Assembly: GCA_038207155.1 (NCBI GenBank)
Contig: JBBRAB010000002.1
Coordinates: forward strand, 230,207 to 294,206
From: FEN-1139 sp038207155
Lineage (GTDB): Bacteria; Myxococcota_A; Polyangia; Polyangiales; Polyangiaceae
Length of the DNA: 64,000 bases
Direction: 5' to 3'
This document shows, piece by piece, positions 43,507 to 53,041 of this stretch (its first letter is position 1; each line of letters opens with the position of its first letter). Under the pieces are notes generated by a model, which was given only the letters and a program-made list of their open reading frames with translations, had not been told where the DNA came from and ran no database searches. The position numbers were made by a program, and so were the translations under genes.

Positions 43507-46167
43507 TCAACGACGCGCGACGCGAGCAGACCGCTCGGACTTGCCTGCGTCGAGATGCGCGAGCGCTTCGCGCACGTCGCCACGCTCGGGCTCATCACGA
43601 AGTAGCTCGGACAGCACCTGACGTGCGAGCTCGACATGCCCGGTCACGCGCGCCAGCCGCGCTAGCTCGAGCTTGGCTTCAACACTGGGCAGCTGGGTGA
43701 CGCGGCGCTGGGCGAGCCGCTCCGCCTCACCGTAGGCATGGGTCCGCTCAGCAGCGCGACTCCACGCTGCCAGGACACGCTCATCGCTCGGGTGCTGTGG
43801 TCCGAGCTTGCGCAGCTCGTGCAGTGCGCGCACCTCTTTACCGGAAGCGAGCCAGGAATTGATGCGCGCGAGACTCGTTTCGAGCTCATCGCTTGCGACC
43901 GCGGGCGCCTCGGGAACCGGGGTCGGCGCGATCGCGACGGCTTGGACCGCTGGTTGTTCACTGGTGAGCTGAGCCACCGCAGCCCCCGCGCGCGACTGAG
44001 TCGCCGGGAGCGAACGTCGCAGCTCGGGCGTGGGAGCCAGCTGCGCCTCCCACCCAGCCCGAGCCTGCTGGACCAACGAGCCCAGCTTCACTTCGACGCC
44101 AGTACGCCCAACTGAGCCGAGCGCCAAGACCGAGAGCAGGGCCAGCGAGCCCCCCAGCCAACGCGCAGAGCGTCGAGTGCCCCGGTGATTTTGCTCGGCG
44201 GCGTGATCGAGCGCAGATTCCAGGGCCTCACGCAGCTGGGTCGCCGAAGCGAAGCGCTCATCGAGCGAGACCTGCAGCGCCTTCATGACGACCTGATCGA
44301 CCCGGCGCGGCAGTCGCAATTCACGCGCGCGGCGAGCGGGAGGCACTGCAGCCAAGTGCAGCTTCTGCTCAAGCAATTGAGGGATCCCGTCGGACACGTG
44401 CGGCAGCTGTCCGGTCACCATCTCATACAGCACCACGCCGAGCGAGTAGACGTCGGAGGCGTCAGACGGCGCCTGGCCGCGCGCCTGCTCGGGCGCCATG
44501 TATTCCGGGGTTCCCGACAGCACGAAGGCCTCGCCTGGAGCATCACTGGACTCACTGACGCCGCCCAATCCGGCCACCCCGAAGTCGAGCAGCTTCAGCG
44601 CACCGCTGCGCGTCACAAACAGATTGGCGGGCTTGATGTCACGGTGGACGATGCCCGCGGCATGGGCGGCTTCCAGCGCGCGGCACGCTTGGACCCCAAG
44701 CGCGAACGCACTGCGCCACTCGAGCGGGCCATCGGTCAAGCGAACCTCGAGTGAGGCCCCGTCGAGCAACTCCATCGCAAAGAACGCGCGCCCTGAGCCG
44801 CAGATCCCGAAGTCATAGAGACGCACGATGTTCTCGTGCTCCAGCCGGGCAATCGTGCGGGCTTCGCGACGAAACGCCTCGAGGCGCGGGCCTTCGCAGG
44901 TGACGTCCTCTGAGAGCAGCTTGAGCGCCACCGAGCGACCAAGATCGATGTGAAGCGCCTCGTGAACCACGCCGCCCGTGCCGGCACCGAGCTCGCGCAC
45001 GAGTCGATAGCGAGTCCCTGCGAGCAGGCCTTCGCTCTCGCTGCTCTCGACGTCGCTCGGAGCCGGGCTCGGCTCGGGGATCAGGGCTGACGCCGGCACC
45101 ACGGTTTGTTTGGCGGCTGCGAGCAGCCGGGTGAACTCCGCGCGAGTGCGGGTGGGCTCGGCTGGATACAGGCGCTGCATCAGCTGGGAAACGCGCGTGC
45201 GAACCCCACGCTGACCGTCCGACATGCTGGGGGCGCGCTTGAGCAGCTGCGCTAGCTCGGAGAGCCCTTCGCGAGCCGAACCGTAGCGCTCGGTCACCAG
45301 CGTGGCCGTCAAACGCGTGATGATCTCGTCGAGCTCAGCGGGCGCATCGACCAGCTCCGCGATGCGTGCCGGGAGGCGCGTCCCGGCGCCCACTGCCGCC
45401 ATGTGCTCGTTAGAGTCCCCTTGCAGGAACCGTCGTCCGGCCACGAGCTCCCAGAGCATCACACCGACGGCATACAGATCTGCAGGCACGCCACCGGGAT
45501 TGTTGTTGGCGACCTCCGGAGCGACGTAGCCGGGCTTAGCGAACACGATGCCCGCCACGGTGTGGCAGCGACGGTTCTGGCCGCGCGCGGTGCCAAAGTC
45601 GATCACTTTGATGTCGCCGCCGTAGCCCACCATGACGTTCTGAGGGCTGAGATCGCGGTGCACGATGTCGAGCGGCTTGCCATTGGAGTCCGTGCGCTCG
45701 TGCACATGCGAAAGCGCGTCAAGCATCCCCATGCCGATCGCCACGGCGTCCGCCCACCCGATGCGGGTGCTCAGTTGCTGCGCACGCAGGCGCAGCTCGC
45801 TCATGTTGCGTCCCTCAACATGCTCGAGCACGACGTAGGGCTTGCCCGCCCCATCGCGACTGGCTTCAAGCACGCGAACAACCCCGGGGTGCTCAAGCTG
45901 CGCTTGGATGCGAGCCTCGTCGAGGAAGCGCGCCAGGAAAGAGCCGTCCTCAGAGTGCTCACGGCGAATCACTTTGACGACGCAGGGGCGTTCGGCCCCC
46001 TCGATCGCCCCGGCCGAGGTCGCCAGGTAGACCTCCCCCATTCCACCCCGGGCCATCTGCTTGAGCAGCAGGTAGTGCTCGAAGTGACGCGGCAGGGCCT
46101 CCGACTCCTCACCGGAGGAAAAGTCGTTCAGTTTCGAGATGTTAGCCACAGAGGGACGGGCAGACAT
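43507..46167 (-). CDS. Ser/Thr protein kinase with two catalytic domains and a C-terminal periplasmic part
   Basis: 886 residues from ATG 46167; the frame upstream is not coding. Kinase 1 (about residues 30-310): GGMGEVY, Lys65, HRDLSPQN (170-177), DFG 190-192. Kinase 2 (about 386-655): GAGTGG 394-399, Lys416, HRDIKPAN (508-515), DFG 528-530, GTPEYMAPE. Then one membrane helix (about 670-687) and a periplasmic helical region with TPR-like repeats (HAYGEAERLAQRRVTQLP). Both domains keep Lys, HRD Asp and DFG Asp, so both may be active; kinase 1 has Ser in place of the usual HRDxK Lys. Myxobacteria carry many such kinases; targets unknown. Confidence 0.93.
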   Translation of the reverse strand: MSARPSVANISKLNDFSSGEESEALPRHFEHYLLLKQMARGGMGEVYLATSAGAIEGAERPCVVKVIRREHSEDGSFLARFLDEARIQAQLEHPGVVRVLEASRDGAGKPYVVLEHVEGRNMSELRLRAQQLSTRIGWADAVAIGMGMLDALSHVHERTDSNGKPLDIVHRDLSPQNVMVGYGGDIKVIDFGTARGQNRRCHTVAGIVFAKPGYVAPEVANNNPGGVPADLYAVGVMLWELVAGRRFLQGDSNEHMAAVGAGTRLPARIAELVDAPAELDEIITRLTATLVTERYGSAREGLSELAQLLKRAPSMSDGQRGVRTRVSQLMQRLYPAEPTRTRAEFTRLLAAAKQTVVPASALIPEPSPAPSDVESSESEGLLAGTRYRLVRELGAGTGGVVHEALHIDLGRSVALKLLSEDVTCEGPRLEAFRREARTIARLEHENIVRLYDFGICGSGRAFFAMELLDGASLEVRLTDGPLEWRSAFALGVQACRALEAAHAAGIVHRDIKPANLFVTRSGALKLLDFGVAGLGGVSESSDAPGEAFVLSGTPEYMAPEQARGQAPSDASDVYSLGVVLYEMVTGQLPHVSDGIPQLLEQKLHLAAVPPARRARELRLPRRVDQVVMKALQVSLDERFASATQLREALESALDHAAEQNHRGTRRSARWLGGSLALLSVLALGSVGRTGVEVKLGSLVQQARAGWEAQLAPTPELRRSLPATQSRAGAAVAQLTSEQPAVQAVAIAPTPVPEAPAVASDELETSLARINSWLASGKEVRALHELRKLGPQHPSDERVLAAWSRAAERTHAYGEAERLAQRRVTQLPSVEAKLELARLARVTGHVELARQVLSELLRDEPERGDVREALAHLDAGKSERSARVARR

Positions 46168-46377
46168 GACCCCATGGTGCCAATGTGGGATAAAGTATAC
46201 AAGTTCGTGACCTATTTTCCTTGTCGGCCCTCGCCGCCCAAGCCTCGAGCAATGCCGACAAGCCAGAGATAATCGCGTCTCCGTGGCCCCCACTCCCCAG
46301 CCGGACTCGGGAATGACCCGCCTCGCTCTAGCGTTGTGCTCCGGAATGCTTTGAGTAGACTGGCGCCCGGTTAGACG

Positions 46378-46800
46378 ATGCGTGGGGAGACAAGCAACCG
46401 AGCAAGCGGCAGCGGACTTTGGTCCTGCTGGTGGCTTTTGTTGGGTTTGCTCGTCGTGCTGACGCCCCGTTCGGCCTTCGCGTTCGCTTCGGTTGGCATG
46501 TGCGCAGTGACCGCCCAATCCATCGCGGCTCCGCCACCAGGACGCGCACTCGACAATGCCGAGCTGCGCGCGCCCGAATCCTGCCGAGTCTCGGGAGAGT
46601 CGGTCACCGCGCCAACGGAGACTCCAAACTCGCCGTCGCCCGATCGCGTCTACTCGCCGTCGCTCGAGTCGCTGCTGCCCATGTCAACCATCGCGCGGCG
46701 AGCGACCGGACAATTCCTCCTGCCGCTACCCCGCGCCGTCGGTCGTCGCGACGGCCCGCGCCCAGGTTTTCGCTCAGTCGTGCTCAAGCCTCCCCGCTGA
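46378..46800 (+). CDS. Small secreted or anchored protein, unknown function
   Basis: 140 residues with a hydrophobic signal or anchor (WWLLLGLLVVLTPRSAFA, cleavage after AFA likely), then a Ser/Pro-rich part containing two Cys (GMCAVTAQ, SCRVSG). It is divergent from the kinase gene. It has no strong ribosome site. I recall similar small proteins near transporters in myxobacteria but cannot name a family. Confidence 0.5.
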   Translation: MRGETSNRASGSGLWSCWWLLLGLLVVLTPRSAFAFASVGMCAVTAQSIAAPPPGRALDNAELRAPESCRVSGESVTAPTETPNSPSPDRVYSPSLESLLPMSTIARRATGQFLLPLPRAVGRRDGPRPGFRSVVLKPPR

Positions 46801-46990
46801 GCAGCCCGGGCCTGCATGCGCTCACGACACCGTCGTTGAGCTCCCGTGATTCGCTGTTGGGCGAAGTCCTCGGGGTTCGCGCTGTCGCTCGGTGTCGACC
46901 TAGTCTCCTGGAGTGCGTTCACTGTCTTGCGAACCGCTCTTTGCCAATCGTTGTTTGCTGCTTATCTACGCATCTAGAGGAAAAAAGTAC

Positions 46991-48931
46991 ATGAACAAGG
47001 GAACCGCTATCGTGGGGTTCTTCCTGTCGTTTCTGGCAGGAATCGCCCTCATGTGGGGTCTCGATCGCGCCCATGGCGTCTCGATCGGCTCCGATGACTC
47101 GGCCACCAGTGCCAACTGGGATCACAGCGCCGCTTCCGTACCGGTGAGCTCGAAGGACCCCTCCTGGGGCAACCCCGACGCCCCCGTCACGGTCGTCGAG
47201 ATTAGTGATTTTGAGTGCCCCTTCTGCTCCCGCGGCGCGGCTACGGTGGAGCAACTCAAGAAGACCTACGGTCCGGAAAAGCTGCGGGTCATCTGGAAGC
47301 ACAGCCCGCTGCCGTTCCACCAGCACGCGCGTCCCGCCCATGAGGCGGCCGCAACGGTGTTCGCCCTCGGCGGCAGCACTGCGTTCTGGAAGTTCCACGA
47401 CCTGCTGTTCCAGAATCAACGCAGCCTCAGCGAGGACTCACTCGAGAAGTGGGCCGTGCAGGCGGGCGTCGACGGAGCCAAATTCAAGGCTGATTTCGCA
47501 ACCAAAAAGTACGCCACGAAGGTGGATGAGGATCTTGCCATGGCGCGCAAGATCGGCGTCTCTGGGACCCCGGCGTTTCGCATCAATGGCGTGACCCTGG
47601 TCGGAGCGCAGCCCTTCGAGAAGTTCAAGGAGATCGTCGATCAGCAGCTGGTCGAGGCCAACAAGCTGATCGCGTCTGGAACCAAGAAGGACCAGGTCTA
47701 CATTGAGCTCTGCAAGAAGAATGCAGGAGCGGCTCCGAAGGAAGCAGCGCCGGAAAAGCCCCAGCAGCCCGCAGAGGACACGGCCACCTGGAAGGTACCC
47801 GTGGCATCGGATGATGCGATCCGCGGTGCCAAGGACGCGCTCGTCACGGTCGTGGTCTTCAGTGACTTCCAGTGCCCCTTCTGCAAGAAGGTCGAAGACA
47901 CCCTCAAGCAGGTTTCGACGAAGTACGGCAACGACCTGCGCATCGTCTGGAAGGACAATCCGCTGCCGTTCCACAATCGCGCCATTCCGGCCACAGTGCT
48001 CGGACGCGTCGCCTACAAGCAGAAGGGCGACAAGGGCTTCTGGGACGCGCATGACGCGCTCTTTGAGAGCAATCCCAAGCTGGAGGACGCTGATCTCGAA
48101 GCCATCGCCAAGAAGATCGGAATCTCCTGGGAGACCGTGAAGGCTGCGATCGAGGACAAGCGCTTCGCTGGCAAGATCGAGTCAAATCAGGGACTGGCAG
48201 AGGACGTGGCCGCTCGCGGTACGCCCCACTTCTTCATCAACGGGTTCCGTCTCTCGGGCGCCCAGCCCTTCGAGAAGTTCCAAGAGGTGATCGACGCGCA
48301 GCTCGTCAAGGCGCGCCAGCTCGTGTCTTCAGGGACTCCCAAGGCCAAGATCTACGAGGAGATCATCAAGAACGGCAAAGAGCCGCCGACCCCGGAGAAG
48401 AAGGACGTAGCCGCAGCGGGTAAAGACTGCCCGTCCAAGGGTGGAGCCGGCGCCAAGGTGACGGTCCAGATCTTCAGCGACTTCCAGTGCCCCTACTGCA
48501 AGAAGGTTCTGCCGACGATTCAGGAGCTCGAGGCGGAGTACAAGGACAAGGTCCGCTTCGTCTGGCGTCACATGCCTCTGCCGTTCCACCAGGACGCGCC
48601 TCTGGCGTCTGAGGCGGCTCAGGAAGTGTTCGCTCAGAAGGGCTCCGTGGCATTCTGGAAGTACCACGACAAGCTGTTCGAGAATCAGCCCGCTAGCCTC
48701 AAGCGCGAAGAGCTTGAGAAGGCGGCACAGGAGCTCGGCTGCGACATGGGCAAGTTCAAGGAAGCCCTCGACACGCACAAGCACAAGGCCAAGATCGATG
48801 CCGACATCGAGGTCGCCAAGAAGGCAGAGATCAACGGAACGCCCGCGTTCATGATCAACGGCTACTTCTTGAGCGGTGCTCAACCGACCGCCTCCTTCAA
48901 GCGTGCAATTCAGCGCGCCATGAAGGACTGA
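46991..48931 (+). CDS. Periplasmic protein with three tandem DsbA-like thioredoxin domains
   Basis: 646 residues from ATG 46991, preceded by AGAGGA. N-terminal membrane anchor (IVGFFLSFLAGIALMWGL). Three DSBA-like thioredoxin domains follow, each with an active site and a conserved LPFH segment: CPFC at 76-79, CPFC at 295-298 and CPYC at 500-503. Each has a GTP cis-proline region (GVSGTPAF, ARGTPHFF, INGTPAFM). It should catalyse dithiol-disulfide exchange in the periplasm. Linkers are Lys/Glu/Pro rich. Single-domain versions are usual; a triple is not. Confidence 0.93.
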   Translation: MNKGTAIVGFFLSFLAGIALMWGLDRAHGVSIGSDDSATSANWDHSAASVPVSSKDPSWGNPDAPVTVVEISDFECPFCSRGAATVEQLKKTYGPEKLRVIWKHSPLPFHQHARPAHEAAATVFALGGSTAFWKFHDLLFQNQRSLSEDSLEKWAVQAGVDGAKFKADFATKKYATKVDEDLAMARKIGVSGTPAFRINGVTLVGAQPFEKFKEIVDQQLVEANKLIASGTKKDQVYIELCKKNAGAAPKEAAPEKPQQPAEDTATWKVPVASDDAIRGAKDALVTVVVFSDFQCPFCKKVEDTLKQVSTKYGNDLRIVWKDNPLPFHNRAIPATVLGRVAYKQKGDKGFWDAHDALFESNPKLEDADLEAIAKKIGISWETVKAAIEDKRFAGKIESNQGLAEDVAARGTPHFFINGFRLSGAQPFEKFQEVIDAQLVKARQLVSSGTPKAKIYEEIIKNGKEPPTPEKKDVAAAGKDCPSKGGAGAKVTVQIFSDFQCPYCKKVLPTIQELEAEYKDKVRFVWRHMPLPFHQDAPLASEAAQEVFAQKGSVAFWKYHDKLFENQPASLKREELEKAAQELGCDMGKFKEALDTHKHKAKIDADIEVAKKAEINGTPAFMINGYFLSGAQPTASFKRAIQRAMKD

Positions 48932-48987
48932 GCGCGTCACGCAGGCTAGCGGCCGGGTTCACCCGACGGCTAGCAGCGGCGCCCCAG

Positions 48988-49027
48988 ACGGCGTGTTCCC
49001 AACGCGGGGACACGCCGTTCGGCTTTT
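48988..49027 (+). terminator. Rho-independent terminator after the triple DsbA-like gene
   Basis: 13-bp stem with one mismatch (ACGGCGTGTTCCC / GGGGACACGCCGT), 5-nt loop, followed by TCGGCTTTTG. It lies about 55 nt past the stop, between convergent genes. An additional hairpin precedes it (about 48944-48973). Confidence 0.85.
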
Positions 49028-49097
49028 GTGGGGCGCGGCGCGCGCTGCCGTAGTGAGCGCGCAACGGCCGTGGTGGAGACCGACGGCCGCGCCGTAC

Positions 49098-51125
49098 TCA
49101 GTGGCCCGTACGCTGCTTGATAGCCGAGTAGGCCCGCTCAAGCGCTCCACCCTGACGCAAACAGGGGTAACAGTCTTCGCGACGACTCGCTCCGCAACCG
49201 GTGGTCTTGCGCAGCTCGGCGAGCAGCGGCAGCACGCGGGCGTCCGCGTCACGAGTCACGGTCTCCAGCAGCGAGGCCCGGCTGGCGCAGGAGTCTGCGT
49301 CGCGCAGGGCGATCAGCACCCGCAGGGCGGGCGACGCGGGTTGGCTATAGCGTTTGGAAGCGAAGAACTGCTCGGCGCGCTGCTTGATCTCCCCACGGAC
49401 ACCCGGGGTCGCGGTCAGATCGTACAGGATGTCCGCACCGCGTTCTGACATCGCTCCTTCAAGTAGCGCAAAGGCCGCGTCGCGGCTCTCCTTGCGCTGC
49501 ACGGCCTTCCACAGCACGGTGGCAACTTCGGCGTTCTTGTTGACGCGAGGATCGAGCGAGAGCGCGCGTTCGACGCTGTGCACGCAGCCCAAACTATCGC
49601 CAGCGTTCATCTGGAGCTTGGCGCTCTCGACGGGAATGGCAGGATCCCCCGGGAAACGCGCCGCTAGCCGCGCCAACGCGGTCAACCCTTCAGTGCGCGC
49701 GGCCGAGATATCGGTGTCCGCGGCGCGGTCCTGGGGAGCCACACGGCTCACGCGCTCCGCAACGACCGGGGCAGAGTCACCGGGTGCCACGTGTCGTTCG
49801 ACCACCGCTGGAGGCGGGCGCAGAGCGACCAGGGTCGTGCCCACGACGACCCCAAACAACCCCAACCCTGCGAGCACTGAGCCGGCCAGCAGCGAGCGAC
49901 TCGAGACGCCTTGCAGCGGTCGTTGGACCGCAGCGGGAAACTTGGCTCGCCAACGGTCGGTCGCGTCGAGCGCCGTTGCCCAGAGACGCGCGAGCCGGCC
50001 GTCACCCGGAGCAGGCCCCGCGGGAATCGTCGAGTAGGAACCGACCCTCAACGCGGCAGCGTCGGGGCGCGAGACCCGTCGGGGGTCCCCGATCGGAAAC
50101 TCTCCATCAGCCACTGAACGGCGAATACTGGGCTCATCGGGAGTGCCGCCAGCGAGCGTGAAGAGCTGGCGACGCTTGGGCATCATGCCCAGCAGATCCT
50201 CGATTTCGCGCGTGGCGTCCTGCGCTGACGCAACGCGATCGTTGGCGTTGGGAGCCAGCAATCGCAACACGGCGGCCTCGATCTGAAGCGGTATATTGAG
50301 CCCGGGTGAGCGCGCTTCAAAGCTCGGCGGCGGCCCCTGCAGCTGTTGCCCCAGGATGCCAACCGGACTGCCACTACGGAAGGGGCGAACCCCTGCCAGC
50401 ATTTCGTAGAGCATCACGCCGAGCGCGTAGACATCGGCGCGACCATCAACGTCCTGTCCGAGCGCCTGCTCAGGCGCCATGTATTCGGGTGTACCGAACA
50501 CCATTCCAACCTTGGTGATGACCTGGCCGGGACGCACGCTGCCGCGCTCGGAAATATCTTGGATCGGGACCTTGGCGATGCCGAAATCGAGCACCTTGAC
50601 GAAATCGGGATCCCCGTTGCGATCCACCAGCATCACGTTCTCGGGCTTGAGATCCCTGTGAACGATGCCAAGGAGATGGGCGGTACAGAGCGCCGAACCG
50701 ATCTGGCGTGCGATGTGCAGCGCACGCTCTGGGACCATTGGCCCCTCGGCGATTTGATCGCGCAGGCTAACGCCCTGCACGTACTCAAGCACCAGAAACA
50801 CCGAGCCGTTGGGCAGCTTGCCGAAATCAGTCGCGGCCGCCACGTTCGGATGGTCGATGTTCGCCGCCGCCATCGCTTCGCGCTCAAAGCGCGCCACCAC
50901 CTCGGGCACCGTCGTGAGCTCGCGATGCAGCACCTTGACCGCAAGCCGCTTGCGCATGAGCACATGCTCAGCCGAATAGACGCGCCCCATGCCACCCTCG
51001 CCGAGCAGGGCGTCGATGCGATAGCGGTCGGATATCAACGTGCCCACGAGCGAGTCCACCGGCACCGCCGTTTCGGGTGAGGCCGGGGACTTGGGCACCG
51101 AGGGGTCCTGTGGGTCGGAATCCAT
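49098..51125 (-). CDS. Ser/Thr protein kinase with C-terminal transmembrane and periplasmic region
   Basis: 675 residues. Kinase domain about 34-300: GEGGMGRVY, Lys64 (AVKVL), HRDLKPEN (156-163), DFG 180-182, MYGTPEY-like VFGTPEYMAPEQALG. A hydrophobic helix at about 415-440 (AGLGLFGVVVGTTLVAL) separates it from a helical C-terminal part with 'GDPAIPVESAKLQMNAGDSL'-type TPR-like segments. All catalytic residues are present. The stop is close to the terminator; the PilZ-type gene lies 59 nt past its start, upstream on the same strand. Confidence 0.93.
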   Translation of the reverse strand: MDSDPQDPSVPKSPASPETAVPVDSLVGTLISDRYRIDALLGEGGMGRVYSAEHVLMRKRLAVKVLHRELTTVPEVVARFEREAMAAANIDHPNVAAATDFGKLPNGSVFLVLEYVQGVSLRDQIAEGPMVPERALHIARQIGSALCTAHLLGIVHRDLKPENVMLVDRNGDPDFVKVLDFGIAKVPIQDISERGSVRPGQVITKVGMVFGTPEYMAPEQALGQDVDGRADVYALGVMLYEMLAGVRPFRSGSPVGILGQQLQGPPPSFEARSPGLNIPLQIEAAVLRLLAPNANDRVASAQDATREIEDLLGMMPKRRQLFTLAGGTPDEPSIRRSVADGEFPIGDPRRVSRPDAAALRVGSYSTIPAGPAPGDGRLARLWATALDATDRWRAKFPAAVQRPLQGVSSRSLLAGSVLAGLGLFGVVVGTTLVALRPPPAVVERHVAPGDSAPVVAERVSRVAPQDRAADTDISAARTEGLTALARLAARFPGDPAIPVESAKLQMNAGDSLGCVHSVERALSLDPRVNKNAEVATVLWKAVQRKESRDAAFALLEGAMSERGADILYDLTATPGVRGEIKQRAEQFFASKRYSQPASPALRVLIALRDADSCASRASLLETVTRDADARVLPLLAELRKTTGCGASRREDCYPCLRQGGALERAYSAIKQRTGH

Positions 51126-51184
51126 CTAAGGCGTCGCCCCCCGTACGGGGAAGGCAAGCAAGGGTACGGTCAGCGTCACGGTCG

Positions 51185-52477
51185 TCAGTAGGGGTTCTCG
51201 CTGGCCGGCGTCGGCTCGGCCTTGGGCGGAGCGGGTGCCGGGGCTGCTTCGGGCGTAGGTGCGTCAGCGGCGGCAGGCTCGGCGGCAGGCTCGGCGGCAG
51301 GGGCAGCCTTGGGCGCCGCTTTGACACGGGGCCTGGGGGCTGCTGCGGGGGCGGCAGCCGGCGCCGCGACGGTTGAAACCGCCGGCGCGGCCGAGGGAGC
51401 TGCAGAGGCCGAGGGCGCGGCCGAGGCCTCGACGGCTGGAGCCGTCTCCGCCGGGCTGGCTGCGGGCGCAGCGCTTGGTGCAGCCACGGGCGCCGCCGAG
51501 ACCGGCGGAGTGGGTTCTGGCGCCACCGGAGGAGCGGCGCTCTGCTTGGAGTACAGGTAGATCGCGCCGCCGATCAGAAGCGCAGCTGCGGGGAAGATCC
51601 ACGTCCGGTTCGACCTGGAAGCGGCCGCCGGGGTAACAGGAGCAACCGCCGCCTTGGCTTCCTCGGGCTCGCTCTTGACCGGCGCCTTCGAGCCCTTGGA
51701 TTCGCTCTTGACCGGCGCCTTCGAGTCCTTGGATTCGCTCTTGACCGGTGCCTTCGAGTCCTTGGATTCGCTCTTGGTTTGGGGCGTCGTGGAAGCGGTT
51801 TGAGCCGGATCCGCCTTGGGCTTGTCCGAGACAACGGGCTCGGTCTTGCTCGGTTCGACCTTGTTCGGAGTCGGCTGATCGCTCGTCACCGCGGGGGCGG
51901 CGGTCGTGGCTGGAGCCGTTGACCCCACTCCTTTGAGCGCTTCCTGCAGAAGCTCAGTAGCCTGCTTCATCACCGTGCGGTCTTCGGGCGGCGGCATGTC
52001 CGCGAGAGAATCCGACTTCGGGAAGAACGACGAGGACTCGACGGCGGCAATCACGGCGCCATCGTTGGGAGCCCCCGCGAGCCCGATGCCAGCAGGAACC
52101 TCGGCCACACCTGCCTCAAAACCCGCCGGCTGATCGAGCCGTGACTCCACCAGTCGCTCAATCATCTGCTTGGACTCGTCGCCCAGCTTGATGAATTTTA
52201 CGCCCATGCCAGCGGGGTTGTCGGGCGATGCGGTGCCGGCCTCACGCTTCCACACCACGCGCCCCACTCCCTGCATCACCGTCTGATCATCCGCGATCCG
52301 CACCTCGAACTTGAGCAGCGTCCCTGGCGGGAACGGCTGAGGGGTCTTGATAAACAGTCCCCCACGGCTCACGTCGTACGAGTGGTGCTCGATAAACTCA
52401 TCAAGCGTGGCGCTCTTGTAGCGCACCGTCATGCTGAGGACCTTCGCTCGCGGATCCTTTCGCGTTTCCTGGGCCAT
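51185..52477 (-). CDS. PilZ-like domain protein with Pro/Ala-rich membrane-anchored tail (Mx-type)
   Basis: 430 residues from ATG 52477 (MAQETRKDPRAKVLSMTVRY). N-terminal PilZ-like domain: DVSRGGLFIKTPQPFPPGT and GVGRVVWKRE..., then MGVKFIKLG. The 'D.SRGG.FI.T..P' and 'G.V.W' features match the Mx group of PilZ proteins; the canonical RxxxR is reduced (DPRAK). Then repeats KSESKDSKAPV (three copies), one membrane helix (about 305-325), and a Pro/Ala-rich tail. PilZ binds c-di-GMP; binding here is not certain. Length of the tail is unusual. Confidence 0.82.
   Translation of the reverse strand: MAQETRKDPRAKVLSMTVRYKSATLDEFIEHHSYDVSRGGLFIKTPQPFPPGTLLKFEVRIADDQTVMQGVGRVVWKREAGTASPDNPAGMGVKFIKLGDESKQMIERLVESRLDQPAGFEAGVAEVPAGIGLAGAPNDGAVIAAVESSSFFPKSDSLADMPPPEDRTVMKQATELLQEALKGVGSTAPATTAAPAVTSDQPTPNKVEPSKTEPVVSDKPKADPAQTASTTPQTKSESKDSKAPVKSESKDSKAPVKSESKGSKAPVKSEPEEAKAAVAPVTPAAASRSNRTWIFPAAALLIGGAIYLYSKQSAAPPVAPEPTPPVSAAPVAAPSAAPAASPAETAPAVEASAAPSASAAPSAAPAVSTVAAPAAAPAAAPRPRVKAAPKAAPAAEPAAEPAAADAPTPEAAPAPAPPKAEPTPASENPY
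51671..51769. repeat. 33-bp tandem repeat (3 copies) in the PilZ-like gene
   Basis: Unit GCTCTTGACCGGCGCCTTCG plus GAG/C... TTGGATTC (33 bp), three copies with single changes. It encodes 11-residue repeats (KSESKDSKAPV) in the linker of the PilZ-like protein, in frame. Confidence 0.9.
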
Positions 52478-52641
52478 GTCGTCTCCGAGGCAGTCCGTAG
52501 CACTGCGCCGCGAAAAGTGCGGCACAGCGCATGGTAGCGAATGCATGGAGGAAGCCCAACAAGTTGCAGCCCGACCCCCGAATGTCGTCGGGAGCGAGAC
52601 GCAGGGGACACAGCCCGGCCCGCCCGTGATACTGTCCGAAC

Positions 52642-52980
52642 GTGCCTGGAAGTGACCATTTTAGAGCACTCGGCCGACGGCCCGTGGAGCTCCCGGCGGT
52701 GATCGAGAGTGACGCATTGTCTTGGAGTTCCCCCGCCAGCCTGCTCGATTTGGGCATCGGCGGCGCCTGCGTGCAGCTCGGAGAACCCCTGCCGCTCGGC
52801 ACCTCCGTGCGCCTCAAGATCGACTCGCCGCAACTCTGGGAGCCGCTCGCCGTACTTGGCCGAGTGGCCTGGTCACGTCAACTCGACCCCCGACGGGCGC
52901 TGCTCGGGGTGCGGTTCGAGCCAGACAGTGCCGAGAGCATTCTGACCCTGCTTGAGCTCTTGGCTCCAAGCAGCAGCTAG
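52642..52980 (+). CDS. Small PilZ-domain protein
   Basis: 112 residues starting with GTG 52642. RRPVELPAVIES (RxxxL-like), LLDLGIGGACVQLGEPLP matches the PilZ D/NxSxxG motif loosely, and LGRVAWSRQ plus LLGVRFEP complete it. This makes it a stand-alone PilZ domain, a likely c-di-GMP binder with adaptor role. It diverges from the large PilZ-like gene across about 160 nt, which should hold both promoters. Confidence 0.75.
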   Translation: MPGSDHFRALGRRPVELPAVIESDALSWSSPASLLDLGIGGACVQLGEPLPLGTSVRLKIDSPQLWEPLAVLGRVAWSRQLDPRRALLGVRFEPDSAESILTLLELLAPSSS

Positions 52981-53041
52981 CGCTGGCCGGGCTCCCCAGC
53001 GCGACCGCGGCTGGCCGCGGGCTCGTGTCTCCGCCGGCGCG

